This document shows positions 47,560-56,996 of a stretch of DNA of 64,000 nt, piece after piece. How positions within the stretch are numbered: the first letter of the stretch is position 1; every line of letters starts with the position of its first letter. Where the stretch lies: NCBI RefSeq assembly GCF_947496875.1, contig NZ_CANMEH010000011.1, forward strand, positions 28,930-92,929, in the 5' to 3' direction. The notes beneath the pieces are model-generated. The model did not search any database and had not been told where the DNA came from. It was given only the letters and a program-made list of their open reading frames with translations. This stretch comes from an uncultured Paracoccus sp. Lineage in GTDB: Bacteria; Pseudomonadota; Alphaproteobacteria; Rhodobacterales; Rhodobacteraceae. Both the position numbers and the translations under genes were made by a program.

Positions 47560-49215
47560 CTATGTGGTAGCCTGCACGTCCAGCAGGGCGCGGGCGGCAT
47601 CGCGCGCAGCCGTGGTCACCTGTTCGCCCGCCAGCATGCGCGCAATCTCCTCGACCCGGTCGGGGGCAGGCAGTTCCTCGACCTGCGACGTCGTCATGCC
47701 GTCTGCAACGGACTTGGACACCCGGAAATGCCGGCTGCCCAAGGCTGCGACCTGGGGCGAGTGGGTGACGACCAGCACCTGGGCGCCGTCGGCCAGACGC
47801 GCCAACCGCCGCCCCACGGCGTCAGCGGTGGCCCCGCCGACACCGCGGTCGATCTCGTCGAAGATCATCACCAGCGTGTCGCTGCCGCGGGCCAGACAGA
47901 CTTTCAGGGCCAGCAGGAAACGCGACAACTCGCCGCCGGACGCGATCCGGTCCAACGGCCCCGACGGCGCGCCGGGGTTGGTCGCCACGGTGAAGGCGAC
48001 GGCGTCGCGCCCGTCCGGCCCCGGCTCGGCGGCCTCCATGCGGGTCCGGAACACCGCGCGTTCCATCTTCAGGGGCGCCAGCTCGGCCGCCATCGCTTCG
48101 TCCAGACGCGCTGCGGCCTCGGCGCGCGTCCGGCTGATCAAGGCTGCCGCCGCATCATAGTCGGCCTCGGCCTGCCGGACGGCACGGTTCAGATCGTCCA
48201 GCCGCGCCTCACCCGCATCCAGCGCCGCGAGGCGCGCGGCCAGATCGACCGACAGCGTGACCAGATCGTCCGGCAGCACGTCATGCTTGCGCGCCAGCGC
48301 CCGCAGCGCGAACAGCCGCTCCTCCGTCGCCTCCAGCGTGGAGGGGTCGAAGGCCATGCCTGACAGCGCATCCTCGATCCCGCCCGTGGCCTCGCCCAGT
48401 TCCACCAGCGCCCGACTCAAGGATTCCAGCGGCGCGTCCAGACGACCTTCGGCGCTTGGGGCTGCGCCTTCGAGCCAGCGCACCGCATCGATCATCGCGC
48501 CCTCGGCGCCCTGCCCCGACAGGATCTCCAGGGCGCGGTGGACGTCGCTGCTTATGCGTTCGGCGGCCTGCATCTGTCGCCGCTCACTGTCCAGCCGTTC
48601 CTCTTCGCCGGCTTGCGGGTTCATCTTGTCCAGTTCCGCCACGGCGTGGCGCAGGAAGTCCTCTTCCTTGCGGGCCGCCTGCAGCGCGGCCTCTGCGTCG
48701 GCCAAGGCCTGTCCGGCCTTGCGCCGCGCGCTCCAGGCGGCGCGTAACGGGCCGAGATCCAGACCGGCAAAGGCATCCAGCAGGGTCCGGTGGCCGCGCG
48801 GGTTCAGCAGGCCGCGATCATCATGCTGACCGTGCAGTTCGACCAGCGCATCGGACAGATTGCGCAGCACCTCGCCGGTCACCCGGCGGTCGTTCACCCA
48901 GCCGGTCTTGCGGCCGTCAGCGGCGTTGACACGCCGCAGGATCAGTTCGTCCTCCGCCTCGATCCCTGCATCGGCGAGGATATCGCGGGCGGGATGCCCG
49001 GGCGGCAGGTCGAACTCGGCCGTCACCTCGCCCTGCGCCGCCCCGGCGCGGACCAGTTCGGCCCGCCCGCGCCAGCCCAGCACGAACCCCAGACAGTCCA
49101 GCAGAATAGACTTTCCCGCGCCGGTTTCGCCGGTCAGGACGTTCAGTCCCGGGGCGAACTCCAGCGACAGCCGGTCGATCAGCAGCATGTCACGGATCTG
49201 GAGAGCGCGCAGCAT
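47560..49215 (-). CDS. recN: DNA repair protein RecN
   Basis: SMC-like ATPase of 551 residues acting in double-strand break repair. Walker A is GETGAGKS (29-36). The coiled-coil arms lie at about 160-360. The C-terminal half has the ABC signature RIASGGELSRFLLALKV, Walker B LVMIFDEIDRGVGG and the His switch VVTHSPQVA. It is 33 bp after bamD and may be co-transcribed. I see no LexA-type box immediately upstream. Confidence 0.94.
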   Translation of the reverse strand: MLRALQIRDMLLIDRLSLEFAPGLNVLTGETGAGKSILLDCLGFVLGWRGRAELVRAGAAQGEVTAEFDLPPGHPARDILADAGIEAEDELILRRVNAADGRKTGWVNDRRVTGEVLRNLSDALVELHGQHDDRGLLNPRGHRTLLDAFAGLDLGPLRAAWSARRKAGQALADAEAALQAARKEEDFLRHAVAELDKMNPQAGEEERLDSERRQMQAAERISSDVHRALEILSGQGAEGAMIDAVRWLEGAAPSAEGRLDAPLESLSRALVELGEATGGIEDALSGMAFDPSTLEATEERLFALRALARKHDVLPDDLVTLSVDLAARLAALDAGEARLDDLNRAVRQAEADYDAAAALISRTRAEAAARLDEAMAAELAPLKMERAVFRTRMEAAEPGPDGRDAVAFTVATNPGAPSGPLDRIASGGELSRFLLALKVCLARGSDTLVMIFDEIDRGVGGATADAVGRRLARLADGAQVLVVTHSPQVAALGSRHFRVSKSVADGMTTSQVEELPAPDRVEEIARMLAGEQVTTAARDAARALLDVQATT

Positions 49216-49248
49216 TCCTGCCCCCGTCCAATGCGACCCGGTTTGCGG

Positions 49249-50103
49249 CTACAGCCACTTGCCCTGGATCACCTGCCGATAAACATCGGTCAGCCAGTTG
49301 TCGCCCTGCGCCGTCGCGGTCAACCCGCGGCCCCGCAACTGCGCGTAGGCGTCCTGATAGAAGGGCGAGGACTGGAAGTTGTACCCCAGGATCGCGCCCG
49401 CGGTCTGCGCCTCGTCGGTCAGCCCGAGTGCCAGATAGGCCTCGACCAGCCGCATCAGCGCCTCGGGGGTGTGGCTGGTGGTCTGATAGTCCTCGACCAC
49501 GACGCGGAAGCGATTGACCGAGGCGGTGTAGTTGCCGCGCTTCAGGTAATAGCGCCCGATCTCCATTTCCTTGCCGGCCAGATGGTCGAAAGCCAGGTCG
49601 AACTTGAGGATCGCGGACCTGGCGTATTCGCTGTCGGGGTGGCGCTCGATCACGTCTCGCAGCGCCTGCAGGGCCTGAAAGGTCAGGCCCTGGTCGCGGC
49701 CGACCTCGTCGATCTGGTCGTAATAGCTCAGCGCCAGCAGATAACGGGCATAGGCTTCGTCCACGTCGCCGGGGTAGCTGTCGATGAACCGCTGCGCGGC
49801 GCCCCGCGCCTCTTCGTACTGACGGGCCCGGTGATAGCTGTAGGCCTGCATGATCAGCGCCCGCTTGGCCCATTCGGAGTAGGGATAGAGACGTTCGACC
49901 TCGCCGAAGAAGTAGATTGCCCCATCGGGACGGCGGCTGTTCTCCAGCTCGTACTCACCCCGCTTGTAGATCTCCTCGGCAGTAAAGCCCTCGACGGGCG
50001 GGCGGCTGCCGCCTGTGGACGCGCCGCCGCCGCACGCGGACAACAGCGTGACCACCGCGATTGCCCCAGCCGCATGCCGTGCTGCCGATTTCAAGCCTGC
50101 CAT
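49249..50103 (-). CDS. bamD: outer membrane assembly lipoprotein BamD
   Basis: Essential lipoprotein of the BAM complex that inserts beta-barrels into the outer membrane. The 284 residues from ATG 50103 start with a lipoprotein signal ending LLSAC (Cys24). TPR-like repeats follow (EEIYKRGEYELENSRRPDGAIYFFGEVERLYPYSEWAKRA region, split across about 48-88, and three more). A longer upstream start would hide the signal. Position between lpxC and recN is conserved in the group. Confidence 0.92.
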   Translation of the reverse strand: MAGLKSAARHAAGAIAVVTLLSACGGGASTGGSRPPVEGFTAEEIYKRGEYELENSRRPDGAIYFFGEVERLYPYSEWAKRALIMQAYSYHRARQYEEARGAAQRFIDSYPGDVDEAYARYLLALSYYDQIDEVGRDQGLTFQALQALRDVIERHPDSEYARSAILKFDLAFDHLAGKEMEIGRYYLKRGNYTASVNRFRVVVEDYQTTSHTPEALMRLVEAYLALGLTDEAQTAGAILGYNFQSSPFYQDAYAQLRGRGLTATAQGDNWLTDVYRQVIQGKWL

Positions 50104-50291
50104 GCCGCACCCGCCTGTTCTTGAACGCCGTTCCGCTGACGCGCGCCGCGCGGCCCCGCTGTCCCTAGCACACATAAACGGAGCGCGCAAAAACGCAACG
50201 CCGTGACCAAGATGACGGCTGACCGTCCATCGACAGGGCTACCCGTGCCGCGAAGCTTATGTCTCGGACGGCGATCAGATCGGAATGCGGA

Positions 50292-51236
50292 TCAGGCGAC
50301 CGCCTGATCGCGGGGCTGCATCTCGGCCGCGGCCGCCGCATCCGCAATCACCCCGACACCGGGCAGCCGCCCTTCCAGTGCCGGGCTGCAGATCGTCCAT
50401 TCCCACGCATCCGGATCGGCGAACAGCGCCCGGAGCAGACGGTTGGTCAGGGCATGCCCCGCCCGGTTCCCGGTGTATCGCGCCAGCAGCGGCGCGCCGG
50501 CAAGTGCGAGGTCGCCGACCGCGTCCAGCATCTTGTGGCGGACCGCCTCGTCCCGGTGGCGCAGACCGCCGGGTGACAGCACCCGATCGCCATCGACGAC
50601 AACGGCGTTGAAGTAGGTGCCGCCGAGGGCGAGCCCATTCGACTGCATGGCCTCGACGTCGGTCAGCCGGCAGAAGGTGCGGCTGTCCATCAGCTCGCGC
50701 ACGAAGGCGCCGTTGGCGAGGTCCAGCCGCTTGTCCTGCCGTCCGATCGCCGCGTCCGCGAAATCGATCGAGAAGCTCATCTCCAGGTGATCCGCCGGCG
50801 TCAGGCGGGCAAAGGCGAGACCTTCGCGCACCTCGACGGGGCGCAGGACCCGGATCGCCGCCAGCGGCGCCGCCTGCCTGACCAGACCGGCCTTGAGAAT
50901 GCTGGACACGAAGGGCGCGGCCGAGCCGTCGAGGATCGGAACTTCAGGCCCGTCCAGTTCGGCCAGAACGTTGTGAACGCCCGTGCCGGCAAGAGCGGCC
51001 ATCAGATGTTCGATGGTCGACACCGTCGCCCCATCGTCGCCCTGCACCAGCGTGCACAGGCGCGACGGCACCACGGCATCCCAGCGGGCAGGAATGCGCG
51101 CGTTCGGGCCCAGATCGGTGCGCAGGAAGACGATGCCGTGCCCCGCCGGCGCAGGCCGCAGGACCAGCCGGGCGGGCGCGCCGGAATGCAGCCCCACGCC
51201 GCGGAACTCGGTTGCTCTTGCCAGTGTCACCTGCAT
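50292..51236 (-). CDS. lpxC: UDP-3-O-acyl-N-acetylglucosamine deacetylase
   Basis: Zinc deacetylase for the committed step of lipid A synthesis, 314 residues from ATG 51236 (homology starts at MQVTLARATEFRGVGLHSG). Zinc ligands are in STIEHLMAAL and RHKMLDAVGDLAL (His and Asp), with the catalytic His in GNRAGHALTNRLL. A start at 51254 is also open. It lies downstream of ftsZ across a terminator and so probably has its own promoter. Confidence 0.93.
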   Translation of the reverse strand: MQVTLARATEFRGVGLHSGAPARLVLRPAPAGHGIVFLRTDLGPNARIPARWDAVVPSRLCTLVQGDDGATVSTIEHLMAALAGTGVHNVLAELDGPEVPILDGSAAPFVSSILKAGLVRQAAPLAAIRVLRPVEVREGLAFARLTPADHLEMSFSIDFADAAIGRQDKRLDLANGAFVRELMDSRTFCRLTDVEAMQSNGLALGGTYFNAVVVDGDRVLSPGGLRHRDEAVRHKMLDAVGDLALAGAPLLARYTGNRAGHALTNRLLRALFADPDAWEWTICSPALEGRLPGVGVIADAAAAAEMQPRDQAVA

Positions 51237-51383
51237 GATCGGTCTGCCTTGCATTCATATCCCGGTCGATCTCGCGTCGACCTGACTTCGAGGTAGGAGG
51301 GCCTGCGGGGGCAGACAACAAACGAATTGTAACGGCGTGAAACATATGCCGCCGCCCCCGCCGAAGCGGCACATCCATGCCGC

Positions 51384-51399
51384 TTAACCCATCGTAAAC
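51384..51399. promoter_or_regulatory. CtrA-like site upstream of lpxC
   Basis: TTAA-N7-TAAAC differs by one base from the CtrA consensus TTAA-N7-TTAAC and sits about 150 bp before lpxC. One near-match is weak evidence. Confidence 0.25.
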
Positions 51400-51405
51400 C
51401 AAAGA

Positions 51406-51431
51406 AAAAGACCGCCTCTGGGCGGTCTTTT
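51406..51431 (-). terminator. terminator of the ddl-ftsQAZ transcript
   Basis: GACCGCC-TCTG-GGCGGTC forms a perfect 7-bp stem flanked by A-rich and T-rich arms, so it can end transcription in either direction. It begins 55 bp after the ftsZ stop. Confidence 0.85.
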
Positions 51432-51485
51432 CCACATGTCAGATGTTGCGGAGTTGTGAACGCGGCCGATGAGGGCCGCGTCGGC

Positions 51486-53147
51486 TCAGTTCGCCTGGCG
51501 CCGCAGGAACGCGGGGATCTCGACCGTCTCGTCCGCCGAGTCGGGCGACGCGAGGTCGTCGAAATCGGCCCCCCGCTGGGCGCGGTTCATCCGGTCGTTG
51601 ACCCGGTCGGCGATCGATCCCGTCGGCGCCCGCTGCGGTGCCCCCGTTTCCGACGGATGGGTCATCCGCTCCAGCATCCGGCCGAGACCAGCCATGCGCG
51701 ACGGCCCCCGGGGCGCCTCGGTGGCCTTGTCGGCCGGTCGCTGCTGCCGGGCCTTTTCACCCCGCGCCTCGGCGGCGCGGCTGAGAATGCCGGCCAGACG
51801 TTCCTGCGCCTCGGGGCGGCCACTGCCCGACGGACGCACCGGCGCCGTGTAGGCCTCCGCCGGGTCGTTCAGGCGCGCGGCGAGGCGGCTGTCGGTCCGC
51901 GGCTCGGGGCGATGATCGGTGCCCTGCTCGCGGCCTTCCGCCACGGGCTCGGGGTCGCGCGGCCGATAGGCAGGCGCAGGCAGATCGCTGCCTGCTGCCG
52001 GCGCCGTGTCGTGCCGCGCCACGGTCCGGGTTGCGCTCGCGTCGGACAGGATCGGGCTGCGACGTGCCGGAACGGCCAGATCGTCCTCGTCCGAGTGTGC
52101 CGTCTTCTGCGCGACGCTGGGGGTCTGGGTCAGCGGCTCGCGCATGCCGCGGCGCATGGCCGGGGTGTCGGATTTCGCCACGTCCATGTCGATGCCGGTG
52201 GCGACCACCGAGACGCGGACCGCGCCCTCCATGGTCGGATCCAGGGTCGAGCCGACGATGATGTTCGCGTCCGCATCGACCTTTTCGCGGATCTTCTCGG
52301 CCGCCTCGTCCATCTCGAACAGGGTTAGGTCGTAGCCGCCGGTGATGTTGATCAGCACCCCCTTGGCGCCGTTCAGGCTGATCTCGTCCAGCAGCGGGTT
52401 GGCGATCGCCTTTTCCGCGGCCTCGACGGCGCGGTTGTCGCCGGTGCCCTCGCCGGTGCCCATCATCGCCTTGCCCATCTCGTCCATCACCGCGCGCACG
52501 TCGGCGAAGTCGAGGTTGATCAGGCCAGGCCGCACCATCAGGTCGGTGACGCCCTTGACGCCCTGGTACAGCACGTCGTCGGCCATCGCGAAGGCCTCGG
52601 TGAAGGTGGTCTTCTCGTTGGCCAGCCGGAACAGATTCTGGTTGGGGATGATGATCAGCGTGTCGACCACCTTCTGCAGCGCCTCGACCCCCTCGTCGGC
52701 CTGTCGCATCCGCTTGGTGCCCTCGAACTGGAAGGGCTTGGTCACCACGCCGACGGTCAGGATGCCCATCTCGCGCGCGGCCTGCGCGATGATCGGGGCC
52801 GCGCCGGTGCCGGTGCCACCGCCCATGCCGGCGGTGATGAAGCACATATGCGCGCCCATCAGGTGATCGACGATGTCCTCGATCGTTTCCTCGGCAGCCT
52901 TGGCGCCGATCGAGGGCTTGGCGCCCGCGCCCAGCCCTTCGGTCACCTTCGGGCCCAGTTGCACGCGGGCCTCGGACCGGCTTTGCGCCAGCGCCTGGGC
53001 GTCGGTGTTGGCCACGACGAAGGTCACGCCGTCCAGCTGCTTCTCGATCATGTTGTTGACCGCGTTGCCACCGGCGCCGCCCACGCCAAAGACGGTGATG
53101 CGCGGCTTGAGCTCGTCATGCTCGTTCATCATCAGGTTCAGATTCAT
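51486..53147 (-). CDS. ftsZ: cell division protein FtsZ
   Basis: Tubulin-like GTPase forming the division ring, 553 residues. GTP-binding features are [15 protein letters not shown] (19-33) and the tubulin signature [11 protein letters not shown] (108-118). The catalytic T7 loop includes [13 protein letters not shown]. After about residue 320 comes a long disordered linker rich in Arg, Ala, Pro and Glu. The conserved C-terminal peptide [12 protein letters not shown] binds FtsA and others. The long linker is usual for Rhodobacterales. It is 205 bp downstream of ftsA, in a gap with a DnaA box. Confidence 0.96.
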   Translation of the reverse strand: MNLNLMMNEHDELKPRITVFGVGGAGGNAVNNMIEKQLDGVTFVVANTDAQALAQSRSEARVQLGPKVTEGLGAGAKPSIGAKAAEETIEDIVDHLMGAHMCFITAGMGGGTGTGAAPIIAQAAREMGILTVGVVTKPFQFEGTKRMRQADEGVEALQKVVDTLIIIPNQNLFRLANEKTTFTEAFAMADDVLYQGVKGVTDLMVRPGLINLDFADVRAVMDEMGKAMMGTGEGTGDNRAVEAAEKAIANPLLDEISLNGAKGVLINITGGYDLTLFEMDEAAEKIREKVDADANIIVGSTLDPTMEGAVRVSVVATGIDMDVAKSDTPAMRRGMREPLTQTPSVAQKTAHSDEDDLAVPARRSPILSDASATRTVARHDTAPAAGSDLPAPAYRPRDPEPVAEGREQGTDHRPEPRTDSRLAARLNDPAEAYTAPVRPSGSGRPEAQERLAGILSRAAEARGEKARQQRPADKATEAPRGPSRMAGLGRMLERMTHPSETGAPQRAPTGSIADRVNDRMNRAQRGADFDDLASPDSADETVEIPAFLRRQAN

Positions 53148-53253
53148 GCCCGCTGCCCTTTTCGCTGCCGCCGGGTCTGGGCGCCCGGTCGAATCCCCGT
53201 TTCACCGATAAGCCTAGCCAGATTCGCCGCCACCGTCACCCGGAATAAGGGTG

Positions 53254-53262
53254 TTATCCACA
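53254..53262. promoter_or_regulatory. perfect DnaA box upstream of ftsZ
   Basis: TTATCCACA matches the strongest DnaA box sequence exactly. It lies 107-115 bp before the ftsZ start, in the only sizeable gap of the ftsQAZ cluster. DnaA controls ftsZ transcription in Caulobacter. Confidence 0.55.
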
Positions 53263-53352
53263 AAATATGGCGTATTATCTGCCGACCTCGGCGGTATGTT
53301 GCCCATGCTTCATCATCTGGTGGATTTCCATCGACTGCCGCTGTCCGTTGGG

Positions 53353-54687
53353 TCACCAGTTCGCCCGGAACCACCGCACCGCGCGACGCAGGCTGCGGAC
53401 GCCATGACTCTCCAGCGGCATCTCGAAATCCCACCACTCATCCTGCGGGTGAGCGGCAAACAGCGCCAGGCCCACGGTCGCGGCGTGGCCCGGCGTCGTC
53501 ATCTCCTGCGCCAGCCCGTTGATCCGCAGCGGCCGGCCGATCCGGACGTTCTGCCCCAGGATGCGCGCCGCCAGCGTCTCCAGCCCCGGGATCTGGCTGC
53601 CGCCCCCGGTCAGGACGATCTGCCGGCTCGGCATGTGCTCGAACCCCGCGGCGTCCAGGACCACCCGCACCTCGTCGAGGATCTCCTCGACCCGCGGGCG
53701 CATGATCCCGATCAGGTCGGCGCGACTGACCGTCCGGCGGTCATGTTCCCAGTCGCCGGTCTCGCCGCCCACCTCGATCATCTCGCGGTCGTCGCGCCCG
53801 GTCGCCTCGATGCCGCCATGCCGGGTCTTGAGCCATTCGGCGACCGTGGTCGGCACCCGCAGCCCGCGGGTGATGTCCTGGGTGACAAGCTCGCCGCCCA
53901 TCCGCACCGCATCGGCAAAGATCATGTGTTTCTTGACGAAGATCGACACGCCGGTGACCCCGCCGCCCATGTCGATGCAGGCGCCGCCCAGTTCCTGTTC
54001 ATCCTCGACCAGCGCGGCCCGTCCGGCGACATAGGCGGCGGACGCGACCCCGGCCAGTTCCAGGTCGCAGCGGCGGATGCAGTGGACCAGGTTGCCGGCC
54101 GCATCGCCGTCGATGGTCAGCGCGTGCATGTCGACCGACAGGCGGTTGCCGACATGGTCGCGCGGGTCGGCCAGCCCCGACCGGCCGTCGATGGCAAAGT
54201 TCACCGGCTGCGCGTGCAGGACCTCGCGACCGCGGCCGAAATCCGGCACGTTGCAGGCGGCCAGGACCGCCGCCACGTCATGTTCGGCGCATTTCCCGCT
54301 GGCTAGGGGGATCTCGCCGGCCAGGCCGTAGGACGCGGGCCGCGCCCCGGACAGGCAGGCGATCACGTGGTCGACGCGGACGCCGGCGCGCTTCTGCGCG
54401 GCCGATACGACGGTGCGCACCGCCCGTTCGGTCTCGGCCATCGTCCCGATCTCGCCGAAGCGCATGCCGCGCGACTGGGTCGTCGCTGCACCGATCACCC
54501 GGAAATTCGACTGCCCGGCCATGGGCCCGACGCCATCCTCTTCCCGGAACTGTCCGGGGCCGTCGAACTGCAGCACCATGCACGACATCTTGGATGTCCC
54601 GATGTCCAGCACCGCGATGACGCCGCGTGCCATGGCGGCGCGGCGCATCTGCCGCATCGCCCGCTGACCCTGGTAGAGATCCCGCAT
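53353..54687 (-). CDS. ftsA: cell division protein FtsA
   Basis: Actin-like protein that tethers FtsZ to the membrane, 444 residues from ATG 54687. Actin-fold nucleotide motifs are VIAVLDIGTSKMSCMV (phosphate 1), GGACIDMGGGVTGVSIF (phosphate 2) and VLTGGGSQIPGLE (adenosine). The C-terminal amphipathic helix SHGVRSLRRAVRWFRANW is the membrane-targeting sequence. A much longer open frame upstream overlaps ftsQ and is not real. It lies 35 bp after ftsQ. Confidence 0.95.
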   Translation of the reverse strand: MRDLYQGQRAMRQMRRAAMARGVIAVLDIGTSKMSCMVLQFDGPGQFREEDGVGPMAGQSNFRVIGAATTQSRGMRFGEIGTMAETERAVRTVVSAAQKRAGVRVDHVIACLSGARPASYGLAGEIPLASGKCAEHDVAAVLAACNVPDFGRGREVLHAQPVNFAIDGRSGLADPRDHVGNRLSVDMHALTIDGDAAGNLVHCIRRCDLELAGVASAAYVAGRAALVEDEQELGGACIDMGGGVTGVSIFVKKHMIFADAVRMGGELVTQDITRGLRVPTTVAEWLKTRHGGIEATGRDDREMIEVGGETGDWEHDRRTVSRADLIGIMRPRVEEILDEVRVVLDAAGFEHMPSRQIVLTGGGSQIPGLETLAARILGQNVRIGRPLRINGLAQEMTTPGHAATVGLALFAAHPQDEWWDFEMPLESHGVRSLRRAVRWFRANW

Positions 54688-54722
54688 CTGCCTGCCCCCT
54701 GTCCGTTCCGCTTCCGCTCTGC

Positions 54723-55769
54723 TCAGCCCGTCTCTGCGGGCCTTGTCGTCTGTCCGCTGCCGCCCTGCCCCGCGGCACCGGCAGTCTTGTCGTCGCCCGG
54801 CTCGCTGACCCGGCCGTCCGGCCCCAGTTCGGGCTTGCCCCGGGCCCGGCGCAGGGTGTTCTGGGCTGTCAGGCCCAGCCGCAGGGCCGGTCGGTCGCCG
54901 TTGCGCAGGTCGATGACGGCCACGTCGCGCGACAGCAGGTCGTGGCGGCGATGCAGCCCGACGGCCTCTTCCAGCGCCTGCACGGGACGTCGTTCCGGCA
55001 ACATGATCCGCTGGCCGTCGTCCAGCACCACGTCCCACCGCCGTTCTCCCATCCGCTGCAGGCCGCGCAGCCGCGGCAGGATGGGCCCGGCCGCTTCGAA
55101 CAGGGCCAGCGCCTCGACCGTGTGCGCGGCGGCGCCTTCGCCCGCGATCATCGGCAGGTCGGGTCGCACGTCGCGGGCGGTCGCCGAGGCGACGCGATGG
55201 CCGCCGGCGTCCAGCAGCTCGATGCCGCCGGCGTGGCGCCACAGCAGCGCGGGTGTGCGCTCGGTCACCACCGCCGACAGGATGCCGCCCGGCCGGATCC
55301 GCAGCTCGATCTTCTCGACTGCGTCAAGCTTCATCACCTGCGTGCGCAACGCCGACAGATCGATGTCGAAGCTGGACGCCGGCAGCGTGACCGGCAGCAT
55401 CGCCCGCAGCCCCTTGTCCACGACGGGCGAGGCCCCCTCGATCGTCATGGTGCGGACCATGAACTCGTCGCGGGTCTGGATCTTCTCGATCATCGCGGTC
55501 ACGCCACCGCTCAACTCGGCACGGCGGCTTTCATCGGCCAGATACAGGCCGACGACCATCGCCAGGGCAAATCCCGGCAGGCCCACGCGCAGCACCCTGC
55601 GGTAAACCGGGGTCAGCCAGATGCGGTGCAACCGATAGGCCAGACGCGATGGCGCCGGGTCGCGCCGCGCCGTCCCGGCCCTGGGCTGCGGGCGCGCGCC
55701 GACCGGGCGCGCCGGCGGCGGGCGGCCGCGCCAGTCGGCCGAGCGGCCGGGGCGGGTCAGTTCCTGCAC
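54723..55769 (-). CDS. ftsQ: cell division protein FtsQ
   Basis: Bitopic divisome protein of 348 residues that links the FtsBL complex to septal wall enzymes. A basic Pro-rich cytoplasmic tail (1-58), one membrane helix (about 61-78), a POTRA domain (about 97-165) and a beta domain follow. I chose GTG at 55769, with GGAGG 7 nt upstream inside the end of ddl, giving a 13-bp overlap. An upstream open frame reaching 55949 lies wholly within ddl. The tail after 320 is disordered. Confidence 0.88.
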   Translation of the reverse strand: MQELTRPGRSADWRGRPPPARPVGARPQPRAGTARRDPAPSRLAYRLHRIWLTPVYRRVLRVGLPGFALAMVVGLYLADESRRAELSGGVTAMIEKIQTRDEFMVRTMTIEGASPVVDKGLRAMLPVTLPASSFDIDLSALRTQVMKLDAVEKIELRIRPGGILSAVVTERTPALLWRHAGGIELLDAGGHRVASATARDVRPDLPMIAGEGAAAHTVEALALFEAAGPILPRLRGLQRMGERRWDVVLDDGQRIMLPERRPVQALEEAVGLHRRHDLLSRDVAVIDLRNGDRPALRLGLTAQNTLRRARGKPELGPDGRVSEPGDDKTAGAAGQGGSGQTTRPAETG

Positions 55770-56692
55770 AGCGCATCCTCCACGATCCAGCGACACAGCG
55801 CCGGGAAATCCATGCCCGCATGGGCGGCCTGCTCCGGCGCCAGCGATGTCGGCGTCATGCCCGGTTGCGTGTTGGTTTCCAGCAGCACCAGTCCGGCCAG
55901 CCCGCGGGTGTCGTCCCAGCGGAAATCGGTGCGGCTGACGCCCTCGCACCCCAATGCCCGATGCGCCCGCACCGCGTAGTCGAGGCAGGCCGCGGTGATG
56001 TCGGCAGGAATGTCGGCGGGGATCACGTGGCGAGAGCCGCCGGTCGTGTATTTCGCGTCATAGTCGTACCAGCCATCGGTGATGATCTCGGTCACCCCCA
56101 GCGCGCGGTCGCCCAGCACCGTGGTGGTCAGTTCCCGCCCGGGCGCATAGGCCTCGACCATGACCCGCTCCGGCATGTCTGCGGAGAGCTGTGGCGGACC
56201 GTCGCCCATGTCGTGGACGATATAGACACCGACCGACGAGCCTTCGTCGTTCGGCTTGACCACGTAGGGCGGGGGCATGACATGCCCTGCCCGCACGTCA
56301 TCGGCGGCCGCAATGACACTGGGCACGACCGGCAGGCCGACGGCTTGATAAGCCTGCTTGGCCCGGGTCTTGTCCATCGCCAGGGCCGAGGCCAGCACGC
56401 CGGAATGGGTATAGCGATGGCCCAGCCATTCCAGCAACCCCTGGACGCAGCCATCCTCGCCGCGGCGACCGTGCAGGGCATTGAAGACGACGTCGGGGCA
56501 AAGCTCGGCCAGACGGCCCGGCAGGGTCGCACCCTCATCCGGTCCGAGGATGACCTCGGTCACCTGGTAGCCTGCCACCCGCAGCGCGTTCGCGCACTCG
56601 CGCCCCGACGACAGCGACACCTCGCGCTCAACCGAGGGTCCGCCCATCAGAACTGCTACGGTGTGGGCCGTCCTGCTCGACTCGCCCGCCAC
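55757..56692 (-). CDS. ddl: D-alanine--D-alanine ligase
   Basis: ATP-grasp enzyme making D-Ala-D-Ala for peptidoglycan, 311 residues. Motifs are VLMGGPSVEREVSLSSG (serine loop), VFNALHGRRGEDGCVQG, YVVKPNDEGSSVGVYIV and the C-terminal LLETNTQPGMTPTSL, which binds Mg2+ and the dipeptide. It is the first gene of the visible division cluster. The murC/murB genes that often precede it are not adjacent here. Overlaps ftsQ by 13 bp. Confidence 0.94.
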   Translation of the reverse strand: MAGESSRTAHTVAVLMGGPSVEREVSLSSGRECANALRVAGYQVTEVILGPDEGATLPGRLAELCPDVVFNALHGRRGEDGCVQGLLEWLGHRYTHSGVLASALAMDKTRAKQAYQAVGLPVVPSVIAAADDVRAGHVMPPPYVVKPNDEGSSVGVYIVHDMGDGPPQLSADMPERVMVEAYAPGRELTTTVLGDRALGVTEIITDGWYDYDAKYTTGGSRHVIPADIPADITAACLDYAVRAHRALGCEGVSRTDFRWDDTRGLAGLVLLETNTQPGMTPTSLAPEQAAHAGMDFPALCRWIVEDALCRN

Positions 56693-56996
56693 GTTTTCGC
56701 CTCATTCGTCCCCGGTTGACCCGGGTGACCGTTCCGGGGTCTGCTGCCCCGCGACGCGTCGTTCCGACACGCTGTAGCTGCAATGCTAGTGCGGGTCCGC
56801 CCAGCAGGAAAGACCAAATCGCGCTTCCGCGACATTTGTCCCCGGCATTGTCAGATCGGGCCGCGCCGTTCCGGTGGCAATCCGTGGCGCCGGAACACCG
56901 CGTCCAGCATCTTGGCGCCCGTGTGCGGATTGCGTCTTCCCGCCGCGCCGGATCATGCTAGCTCCGGGACGATCCGAGCTACCGAAGGGCTCTCGC
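56693..56996. other. intergenic gap between ddl and the GT8 gene
   Basis: This 304-bp divergent gap should hold the promoters of the ddl operon and the glycosyltransferase gene. I see short GC-rich inverted stretches but no convincing -35/-10 pair, repeat or RNA gene. Confidence 0.4.
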
